Positions 1 to 5,322 of a DNA stretch of 5,322 nucleotides are shown here, piece after piece. Each line of letters opens with the position of its first letter. Position 1 is the first letter of the stretch. The stretch comes from Akkermansiaceae bacterium (GTDB taxonomy: Bacteria > Verrucomicrobiota > Verrucomicrobiia > Verrucomicrobiales > Akkermansiaceae). Position numbers and translations under genes: made by a program. The notes below the pieces were generated by a model. It saw nothing but the letters and a program-made list of their open reading frames with translations. It was not told the origin of the DNA and made no database searches. Location of the stretch: contig JARFPV010000459.1 in assembly GCA_029288115.1 (NCBI GenBank), positions 1 through 5,322 on the forward strand, written 5' to 3'.

Positions 1-3000
1 GGGCGAATTCCAGCTCGACTGGGCGGAAGTTGCCTTCGGATGACTTCAACAGGTCGTGGCGGTAGTTTGTTTTGTAGCCTGTGCCGTCTTCTTCCATCTT
101 GTGTTGTTTGATGCCGAGGAAGCCGATATTATTGCAGAGCAGGATGTCACCTTGGACTTCGTCGGGGAAGTGTCGGCTGGAAACGAACTCGAGTCCTGAA
201 GTTGGGCGCACATTGTTGGATCTGATCAGGTCGCGTGATGCGGTCATGCCGTGACCATAGCGTGACTTGACGGTGCCGGGTGCCATCCAGTTGAGGCGGG
301 TGCCGGATGTGTGGAGGAAGAAGTTCTGTCCCCACTTATCGAAGGCAGTTCCCCATGGGTTGGGAATATTAAGCTGTGCGGTGCGCTCGAGGTGGCGGCG
401 TTTTGGATTGTAGCGGAAGTGGCCGCCATTGGTGCCTCGGTGGGTGCCATAAACGGATTCGACGTTAGAATGAAGAAAGACACCTTCGCCCATGTAGATG
501 GCACCTGACGGGTCGGCACAGAATGCGGAGATCGCGTGGTGGGTGTCGTGATCGTCAAATCCGCTTACTAGATACTCTTTGGTGTCGTATTTATCGTCGC
601 CATCAGTATCGGTGAGTAAGATCAGGGAGTCGGCCTGGGAAACGTAGACACCTTCTCTGGCGATTTCGAATCCGATCGTGAGGTGGAGATCGTCTGCGAA
701 GACGGTGCGTTTGTCGGCTTTACCGTCGTTGTCGGTGTCTTCGAAAATGATCAGTTTGTCGGTGGGTTTGGGGTCGCCGGGGCGCCAGTGTGGGTAGGAT
801 GGCATGCAGCCGACCCAGAGGCGGCCTTTGTTATCGAATGACATTTGCACGGGATTGGCCAGTTCGGGGAACTGTTTTTCAACGGCGAAGAGTTCGAACT
901 TATATCCCTCAGGCACGGCGAGGTGCTTGATGGTGTCGGCGCCGCTGAGGTAGCGGGTTTCGCCATTTTTCTTGGATGGTTTGTAGTTAGTCTGTATTGG
1001 CGGCAGCTTGTGTGTTTTGGCGTCGGCTGTTTTCAAGTCGAACGTCTTGCCTTGGAGTGCCTGCCAGATCGCCTGGTCGCGGATGGCGGTCATTTCGGCG
1101 AGTTTCTTCAGTTCGTCGGGATAGTTTTTTGGTCCGAACGGATTATAGCGTCGACCATAGACGTGCACGCCGTTGGGGATTTTGAAAAGGTTGTGCCAGA
1201 CCCAGTTTTTCTCCTGAACCGCGGCGTGGACGAGCTTGCGGTGGATGTTGTTCGGGGTGGACTTGCCGTAGAGGTCGTCGGCAAGTCTGCCGGCGAACCA
1301 CTGGTAACCTTGATCGGTGAGCAGTGCGCCATCGACGGTGAGAGGTTTCTTGGCCGCAGCAAACATTTTCTTGGATGGAGCGAAGGCATCGACAAAGAGA
1401 ACACCTTTTTCCTTACAGACGTCGCGCATCGCCTGGGTGTAGACCTCAAGCAGATTGTTTTGCTCTGTGCCATCGGGAGTGTGATAGATGGCGGAAACGT
1501 CCTGGATGGCAGTGGGGGAGACGAGTGCCAGTTGGGGGGCACTGGTGCCATTGTATTTCTGGCTGAGTGTGTGGTCGATGAAGGCCCTGAGCTCTTCCTT
1601 GAAGCGATCAAGCTCGGCGGTGCCGCGCATGGCGGAGTTGAAGCCGAAGAAGGCGAGGATGGTATCGGCTTTGAGGCGTGTCAGCCACTGGTCGGGAGTT
1701 TCAAAGTGACCTTTGGCGCCAGATGTCCATGGTCCGGATTTGCCGGACGCGTAATCTTTGAAGTGCTCTTCGGCACCCGGGAATGCGAGCTGTTGCTGCC
1801 GGCCGGGGTGGGGGCGGAATGCCGGGGTGTTTCCCTCATCCGCAATGTTGCGGATGGTGAGGTTGTGTCCGGGGTAGCGGAGCTGGAGTTCGGTCTCGAA
1901 GTGACCGAATTTCATCATGCGGGAGGCTAGTCCCGCACCGATGATAGCGATGTTACTTTTTTTTTTTAGGGCGAGAGCCTTGGGTGCCGGGCCTCTGGGC
2001 TTAGGAGCAGCAGCGCCGCCTGCATTGTCTTGCGGAATGAAGTCGGCGGGTTTCATGCCTTTCTTGAAGGTGTTGAAACCGTAGAATGTGGGTTTGTAGG
2101 AAGCAGGAACGTCAACCTTGGCCTTGGCGGGAACATCGAGTCCGAGTCCCCAGAAGCAGGCGTTGGTGACAAGACGGCGCAGGTTGGCGTCGTCGAGGTC
2201 ACTGGCGGCACCCATGGTGGTGGTGAAGATCTTATTGGTTTTGCCCGCAGCATTCTTGTAGGCGCGTGTCCAAGCGAGCGGCTGCATCGGGTTGTTTTTC
2301 TTAGCGACGGGCTCGGACTTAGGGTCGAGTGTCTTGGTGACCTGTCCGCGCATGAGGATGGTGACATCGGATGGTGGGTTGGTGCCGTAGACATCGGACT
2401 CAGCGAAGATGGTGCCGACGCCGCGGAGGATCTGGTGGCCTTTGTTTGCGTTTTCAACGACGGAGCGGCATCCTTCCACCTTGTGGTGACCGTGGTGGCT
2501 TACCCATGTTTCTCCGAGGACGTGGCGTCCGAACCCTTTGAACCAACCTGTTTCCTTGCTGGCGTTGAATGAGTATTTGAACCACTTGCTGTTCTTGGAG
2601 AATTTGAAGGCGTGGGTGGAGGTGCGCAGTGCGACGATCGGAGTGCCTCGCATGATTGCCTTTTCGAACTTCTCCATGGTCGCATCGTTCCAGTTACGGA
2701 AGCGCAGTGACATCAGGATGAGGTCGGCGGAATCAAGTGCCGCCGGGTGTGACAGGCTTTTCTGATTCTTTGGATCTACTTCGCCTTTGTCGTTGAGGGA
2801 GAAGAGCACGGTGCATTTGAATCCGTGGTGCTTGGATAGTAGCTGGCCGAGCATGGGCAGTGCCTCTTCGGAGCGGTATTCTTCGTCCCCAGCGAGGAGT
2901 ACGATGTGCTTACCCTTGCCCGGACCGTTGCCTCCTTCAAAGACGAGGTGATCAGCGGGCTGTGCAGCGGACGCCAGATGCAGTGAAAATACTGCAAAGC

Positions 3001-3037
3001 ATAAGGTGGAAATCAGGGTTAAGGAGTTCTTTTTCAT
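1..3037 (-). CDS. Secreted ThuA-like / SGNH-like / PVC-type membrane-bound dehydrogenase (heme-binding family) fusion protein, 3' end outside window
   Basis: The frame opens at ATG 3037-3035 and runs 1012 codons to the left edge without a stop. Residues 1-25 form a Sec signal peptide: Lys2-Lys3, a hydrophobic core, and an ASA-A cleavage site near residue 24; no lipobox. Residues about 43-290 are a ThuA-like domain (amidotransferase-like fold) with AGDEEYRSEEALPML near 49-63, GETW at 175-178 and HHGHH at 181-185. A Gly/Ala/Pro/Lys-rich linker ends in KKK (358-360). Residues about 362-590 resemble an SGNH hydrolase, with a degenerate active site. From about 705 a beta-propeller of the PVC 'putative membrane-bound dehydrogenase' type begins: PEGYKFELF at 709-717, Asp-rich calcium-binding-like loops DTDNDGKAD (767-775) and DTDGDDKYD (810-818), and DTHH (831-834). 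Relatives usually continue into HEAT-like repeats and a C-terminal CxxCH cytochrome c domain; none of that is visible here. Expected location is periplasm or cell surface; substrate unknown. No Shine-Dalgarno precedes the start. The family call is recognition from memory. Confidence 0.88.
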   Translation of the reverse strand, partial: MKKNSLTLISTLCFAVFSLHLASAAQPADHLVFEGGNGPGKGKHIVLLAGDEEYRSEEALPMLGQLLSKHHGFKCTVLFSLNDKGEVDPKNQKSLSHPAALDSADLILMSLRFRNWNDATMEKFEKAIMRGTPIVALRTSTHAFKFSKNSKWFKYSFNASKETGWFKGFGRHVLGETWVSHHGHHKVEGCRSVVENANKGHQILRGVGTIFAESDVYGTNPPSDVTILMRGQVTKTLDPKSEPVAKKNNPMQPLAWTRAYKNAAGKTNKIFTTTMGAASDLDDANLRRLVTNACFWGLGLDVPAKAKVDVPASYKPTFYGFNTFKKGMKPADFIPQDNAGGAAAPKPRGPAPKALALKKKSNIAIIGAGLASRMMKFGHFETELQLRYPGHNLTIRNIADEGNTPAFRPHPGRQQQLAFPGAEEHFKDYASGKSGPWTSGAKGHFETPDQWLTRLKADTILAFFGFNSAMRGTAELDRFKEELRAFIDHTLSQKYNGTSAPQLALVSPTAIQDVSAIYHTPDGTEQNNLLEVYTQAMRDVCKEKGVLFVDAFAPSKKMFAAAKKPLTVDGALLTDQGYQWFAGRLADDLYGKSTPNNIHRKLVHAAVQEKNWVWHNLFKIPNGVHVYGRRYNPFGPKNYPDELKKLAEMTAIRDQAIWQALQGKTFDLKTADAKTHKLPPIQTNYKPSKKNGETRYLSGADTIKHLAVPEGYKFELFAVEKQFPELANPVQMSFDNKGRLWVGCMPSYPHWRPGDPKPTDKLIIFEDTDNDGKADKRTVFADDLHLTIGFEIAREGVYVSQADSLILLTDTDGDDKYDTKEYLVSGFDDHDTHHAISAFCADPSGAIYMGEGVFLHSNVESVYGTHRGTNGGHFRYNPKRRHLERTAQLNIPNPWGTAFDKWGQNFFLHTSGTRLNWMAPGTVKSRYGHGMTASRDLIRSNNVRPTSGLEFVSSRHFPDEVQGDILLCNNIGFLGIKQHKMEEDGTGYKTNYRHDLLKSSEGNFRPVELEFA
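1957..1967 (-). repeat. A11 homopolymer in coding strand at domain junction
   Basis: The coding (minus) strand has eleven consecutive A residues, read as the last base of Leu357, Lys358-360 and the first base of Ser361. It sits between the Ala/Pro-rich linker after the ThuA-like domain and the first strand of the SGNH-like domain. With 12 A the next codons are AAG TAA (immediate stop). With 10 A a TAG follows nine sense codons after the run. The tract is therefore a potential site of RNA polymerase slippage or replication slippage, and also a classic place for a sequencing indel. Confidence 0.95.
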
Positions 3038-3177
3038 GAGTGTTACAATAAGTGATTTATTCTTGTTGGTGAGCCAATCGAGGTCGCTTGATTGAATGCT
3101 GTTGCATAGCATACGCAGCAAATAGCAACTTCTTCCTCCTCATTATGGAGGATGAGCTTGGGGAGGGTGGAGATTTT
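3038..3177 (-). other. Intergenic gap upstream of the large secreted-protein gene
   Basis: This 140-base gap is the longest in the window and the best place for a separate promoter of the large gene, but I see no convincing -35/-10 pair. It starts, in transcription order, with a pyrimidine-rich stretch after the dehydrogenase stop. A small inverted repeat follows, TCCTCC (3134-3139) against GGAGGA (3147-3152) with a 7-base loop; no T-run follows it on either strand, so it is not a good terminator. TTGC (3102-3105) and GCAA (3125-3128) flank a weak palindromic region. A 28-codon minus-strand open frame (3143-3057) begins with Met-Arg-Arg-Lys-Lys and ends 19 bases before the large gene's ATG; its coding status is doubtful. 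Confidence 0.4.
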
Positions 3178-3951
3178 TTAGATCACGCGGTCGTTGCCGC
3201 CATCGATGGGGATTTGGGCACCGGTGGTGGCTTTGAATGCCGGGCCGGCGACGGTGCTCACCATCAGGGCGATGTCAGTGGATTTGATTTCAGTCTTGAG
3301 GAGGTTTTTGGTTTTGTATTCCTCGACTGTCATGCCGTAGCGGGTGGCGGATTTTTGGAGTGCTTCCTCGGTCCAGATCTCTGTGTCAAACACGGCATCG
3401 GGGTGGAGCGTGTTGACGCGAATGCCATCCCCGGCGAGTTCGAGCGCAGCGACCCGTGCGAGTTGGGTGACGCCGGCTTTAGTGACGGAGTAGGCGGCGG
3501 CTCCTGGTCCGGGGGCGGAGAAGTTGCGTGAGCCGATGATGATGATGGATGGGGAAAGGGTGCTGTTTTTCAGGTGGGGGATGGAAAAACGGAGGAACCG
3601 CTGCGTGGCGGTGAGGTTGATTTTGAGGTGAAGATCCCAGCTCTCGCCGAGGGTCTCTATGTATTCGCCTGCCTTGAAAATGCCGGCATTGGCGACGATG
3701 ATGTCGAGGCTGCCGTGTTCGGCGACAACGGCATCGATTGCGGCTTGGAGGGCTGAATCGTCTGTGATGTCGCAAACCACTCCGGAGAGGCCGGGTTTGT
3801 TGAGGTTGTCGACAACGGCGGGGTTGATATCGAGGCCTACGACTATAGCTCCGTCGGCGTGGAGGCGTTCTGCGGTGGCGCGGCCGATGCCGCCTGCGGA
3901 GCCTGTGATGATTGCTACTTTACCGGCGTGAATTGGAGATGCGTCTGACAT
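3178..3951 (-). CDS. SDR-family NAD-dependent oxidoreductase, similar to the dehydrogenase half of rhamnulose aldolase/lactaldehyde dehydrogenase fusions
   Basis: This 257-residue protein has the length and motifs of a classical short-chain dehydrogenase. The dinucleotide-binding motif TGSAGGIG spans 16-23. Asp41 at the end of the second strand favours NAD(H) over NADP(H). NAG is at 88-90. The catalytic tetrad is Asn112, Ser141, Tyr154 and Lys158. The segment APGPGAAAYS before the active Tyr, HPDAVFDT-IW at 183-193, YGMTVEEYKT at 205-214, the LLKTE segment and the C-terminal TTGAQIPIDGGN resemble, from memory, the C-terminal dehydrogenase domain of bifunctional RhaD/RhaEW-type proteins. In those proteins it oxidises L-lactaldehyde released from rhamnulose 1-phosphate. 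Here no aldolase domain is attached. The start lies 26 bases after the epimerase stop, which suggests one transcript. No Shine-Dalgarno is visible; the leader is AC-rich. Expected location is the cytoplasm. SDR membership is very secure; the exact substrate (lactaldehyde, a deoxysugar or another polyol) is inference. Confidence 0.93.
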   Translation of the reverse strand: MSDASPIHAGKVAIITGSAGGIGRATAERLHADGAIVVGLDINPAVVDNLNKPGLSGVVCDITDDSALQAAIDAVVAEHGSLDIIVANAGIFKAGEYIETLGESWDLHLKINLTATQRFLRFSIPHLKNSTLSPSIIIIGSRNFSAPGPGAAAYSVTKAGVTQLARVAALELAGDGIRVNTLHPDAVFDTEIWTEEALQKSATRYGMTVEEYKTKNLLKTEIKSTDIALMVSTVAGPAFKATTGAQIPIDGGNDRVI

Positions 3952-3977
3952 TTGATGAGGTGTTGGTTTGTTAGAAA

Positions 3978-4673
3978 TTACGAGTTGGCTTGTGCGATGC
4001 TGTCTTGCATCAGCGAGATGTTTGCTGGGACGTCGCCTCCGTCGAAAACGGCGGAGCCGGTGACGATCATATCGGACTTCATGGTCGCGAGTTCGCCGAC
4101 GTTGTCTTTTTTGACTGCGCCGTCGATGGCGAGGACGAGGTCAGGTTTGGCGGTGCGGAGTTGGGTGATGCGTTCTGCGACGACATCAAAGAAGGTTTCT
4201 TTACCGGTATCGGGTCCGATAGAGAGGACAAAGACCACATCACAAAGTTCGAGGTGGGGGAGGAGGTCTTCGATGGGAGTAGTTGGGTAGATTCCGGCGC
4301 TTGCGAGGCATCCGGCTTCGCGGATGCTAGTGAGGGTAGCGGCCACGTCATCGCAGTGTTCAATTTGCACGGTGATGATATCGGCTCCGGCAGATGCGAA
4401 GTCGGCGACGTGGTTTTGCGGGTGTGAGGTGAGCAGGTGGACGTCCTTGAGCAGGTTGGTTTTGAGGCCTGCGAGGAATCCTGATCCTACGGAAATTTTT
4501 GGCCACACGGTGCCGTCCATGACATCGAGGTGCAGAAAGTGGATGCCGGCGTTTTCCAGGATTTGGAGATCGTTCGCCTGGTGCATCATGTCACCGGTCA
4601 GTGTGCCGATACTGAGTTCAGGCGCGCCACTGGTAGCGGCTTTGAGGCGGTCGAGTCTGTCTGCGTAGGTCAT
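3978..4673 (-). CDS. Ribulose-phosphate 3-epimerase family protein (divergent)
   Basis: This 231-residue TIM-barrel protein matches the ribulose-phosphate 3-epimerase family in length and motif order. HLDVMDG at 48-54 supplies the metal ligands His48 and Asp50. DVHLL at 77-81 supplies His79, and AIDGAV at 182-187 supplies Asp184, so the metal-binding and acid-base residues are all kept. AGADIITVQIE at 95-105 corresponds to the family's AGADxITVHxE strand. The flexible loop that normally reads roughly NPGFGGQ is GPDTGKE here (153-159), and the N-terminal SILSAD region is GTLTGD (23-28). A different ketose-phosphate substrate from ribulose 5-phosphate is therefore likely; allulose-6-phosphate or another sugar is possible. 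The gene lies between an LsrF-like aldolase and a dehydrogenase, which suggests a catabolic role rather than the housekeeping pentose-phosphate enzyme. The start is 16 bases after a terminator-like stem, with no Shine-Dalgarno. It is the only ATG that places the first barrel strand at the expected distance. Confidence 0.88.
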   Translation of the reverse strand: MTYADRLDRLKAATSGAPELSIGTLTGDMMHQANDLQILENAGIHFLHLDVMDGTVWPKISVGSGFLAGLKTNLLKDVHLLTSHPQNHVADFASAGADIITVQIEHCDDVAATLTSIREAGCLASAGIYPTTPIEDLLPHLELCDVVFVLSIGPDTGKETFFDVVAERITQLRTAKPDLVLAIDGAVKKDNVGELATMKSDMIVTGSAVFDGGDVPANISLMQDSIAQANS

Positions 4674-4683
4674 GGGATAAGAG

Positions 4684-4720
4684 AAAAAGAGCCCGACCAG
4701 TCGAGGTGACTGGTCGGGCT
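4684..4720 (-). terminator. Intrinsic terminator-like hairpin between the LsrF-like and epimerase genes
   Basis: A perfect 13-base-pair GC-rich stem (4708-4720 with 4690-4702, core AGCCCGACCAGTC) closes a 5-base loop. In the minus direction it is followed by C and five T residues (4688-4684). It begins 10 bases after the aldolase stop codon. There is no T-run on the other side, so it is oriented for minus-strand transcription. It ends only 10 bases before the epimerase ATG. This leaves no room for a normal promoter after it, so partial read-through (attenuation) or protection of the upstream message's 3' end is likely. Confidence 0.85.
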
Positions 4721-4730
4721 GTGGTTGAAT

Positions 4731-5322
4731 TTACGCTTCGTTCTTCAGGGTGTTGAAGAGGTCGAAGGCTTCCTGTGGCTTGAGGTCGTCGTGGACGACG
4801 CCAGCAACGGCCTTGATCATGGCGAGTGGGGCGTCGGACTGGAAGACGTTACGTCCCATGTCGACACCGGAAGCGCCGCACTGGATGGCGTTGTATGCCA
4901 GCTCGAGTGCTTCAAGTTCGGGGAGTTTCTTACCTCCGGCGATCACGACGGGAACCGGGCAAGCGGCGACGACGTTTTCGAATCCTTCGGTGTAGTAGGT
5001 TTTGACGATGGAGGCACCGTTTTCGGCGCAGACGCGTGATGCCAGGCCGAAGTAGCGTGAGTCACGGGCCATGTCTTTACCGACAGCGGTCACGCCCATC
5101 ACGGGGATGGAGTATTTGTTACCAATGTCAACCAGGCGGCTGAAGTTCGCGATGGTGATAGCCTCTGTGTCGGCGTCACCAATGGCGAGCATGGCTGCCA
5201 TGGCGGAAACGTTCATGCCGACGGCGTCTTCCTCGGAGATGAGAACGTTGTTGTTCATGTCGGTGAGGATAGTGGTGCCGGTGTCTGTGCGGAGACAGAT
5301 TGGCTTGGTGTTTTCTGCAGGG
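4731..5322 (-). CDS. lsrF: LsrF-like class I aldolase / 3-hydroxy-5-phosphonooxypentane-2,4-dione thiolase, 5' end outside window
   Basis: The frame is open from the right edge to the TAA at 4733-4731, giving 196 visible residues. Family members are about 290 residues, so roughly the first third is missing. The ATG at 5258 is internal, because family-like sequence (KPICLRTDTG and onward) continues upstream of it to the edge. Strong family blocks, compared with E. coli LsrF from memory, are TAVGKDMARDSRYFGLASR, IVKTYYTEGFE, CPVPVVIAGGKKLPE and GASGVDMGRNVFQSD. The Lys in KTYY (visible residue 107) is the expected Schiff-base lysine of this DhnA/DeoC-like TIM-barrel family. In enterobacteria LsrF transfers an acetyl group from the phosphorylated autoinducer-2 breakdown product to coenzyme A. 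No other lsr genes are visible here, so the substrate could be a different ketose phosphate. A strong hairpin follows the stop directly. It probably acts in the cytoplasm with the adjacent epimerase and dehydrogenase. Confidence 0.93.
   Translation of the reverse strand, partial: PAENTKPICLRTDTGTTILTDMNNNVLISEEDAVGMNVSAMAAMLAIGDADTEAITIANFSRLVDIGNKYSIPVMGVTAVGKDMARDSRYFGLASRVCAENGASIVKTYYTEGFENVVAACPVPVVIAGGKKLPELEALELAYNAIQCGASGVDMGRNVFQSDAPLAMIKAVAGVVHDDLKPQEAFDLFNTLKNEA

Noticed and set aside
1..17. Vector-like start (GGGCGAATTC with an EcoRI site)
   Set aside because: The bases continue the large gene's frame, and the residues NFRPVELEFA fit the conserved propeller segment of this family, so this is native sequence rather than vector. 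A PstI site near the right edge likewise sits in good LsrF-like coding sequence.
1108..1611. A 167-codon minus-strand frame and others like it (2053-2457, 2776-2997)
   Set aside because: They are in a different frame from the 1012-codon gene, are rich in Ser/Pro/Thr/Arg in the manner of out-of-frame translation, and match nothing recognisable.
845..1930. A 361-codon open frame on the plus strand
   Set aside because: It lies wholly antisense to the large minus-strand gene, whose translation has recognisable domains throughout this stretch. Its own translation shows no family motif. It is a shadow of biased codon use.
3134..3152. Small hairpin after the dehydrogenase gene as a terminator
   Set aside because: The stem is only 6 bp and no T-run follows on either strand.
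3088..3531. Plus-strand frames opposite the dehydrogenase and epimerase genes (3088-3531, 3990-4427, 4324-4668)
   Set aside because: They are antisense to genes with clear SDR and epimerase motifs, have no family features, and have no supporting start signals.
3534..3549. Short GAT/ATC triplet repeat
   Set aside because: It encodes the Ile-rich strand just before the catalytic Ser of the dehydrogenase, as expected for a buried SDR beta-strand; too short to suggest a functional repeat.

Overview
All recognisable genes lie on the minus strand, so they read from the right edge of the window to the left. The proteins point to the PVC superphylum, most likely a Verrucomicrobiota relative. The main reason is the very large secreted protein on the left, whose beta-propeller region resembles the 'PVC-type heme-binding / putative membrane-bound dehydrogenase' family (Piru_Ver_Nterm, TIGR02604 type). 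That family is characteristic of Planctomycetes and Verrucomicrobia. The taxonomic call comes from family recognition only, not from a search.

Layout in transcription order: (1) 5322-4731, the C-terminal two thirds of an LsrF-like class I aldolase/thiolase, cut by the right edge. (2) 4720-4684, a strong intrinsic-terminator-like hairpin. (3) 4673-3978, a divergent member of the ribulose-phosphate 3-epimerase family. (4) 3951-3178, a short-chain dehydrogenase that resembles the dehydrogenase half of bifunctional rhamnulose-1-phosphate aldolase/lactaldehyde dehydrogenases. (5) A 140-base gap, 3177-3038. (6) 3037 to the left edge, an unbroken frame of 1012 codons with no stop. It joins a signal peptide, a ThuA-like domain, an SGNH-hydrolase-like domain and the start of a PVC-type propeller. 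This gene fills the left 57% of the window and is easy to miss because it has no stop codon here.

The three small genes look like a cytoplasmic sugar-phosphate or deoxysugar catabolic cassette made of an aldolase/thiolase, an epimerase and an NAD-type dehydrogenase. The large exported protein may belong to the same programme at the cell surface or periplasm, for example oxidising or binding the polysaccharide-derived sugar, but that link rests on neighbourhood alone.

The most interesting local signal is a run of 11 A residues (coding strand, 1967-1957) at the junction of the ThuA-like and SGNH-like domains. The frame stays open with exactly 11 A. Gaining or losing one A brings a stop at once or within ten codons, which would release a free-standing secreted ThuA-like protein. 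Other notable points are the loss of both catalytic Ser and His from the SGNH-like domain, the altered phosphate loop in the epimerase, the terminator only 10 bases upstream of the epimerase start, and no visible Shine-Dalgarno sequence at any of the three starts. I saw no tRNA, rRNA, CRISPR array, insertion sequence or phage feature.
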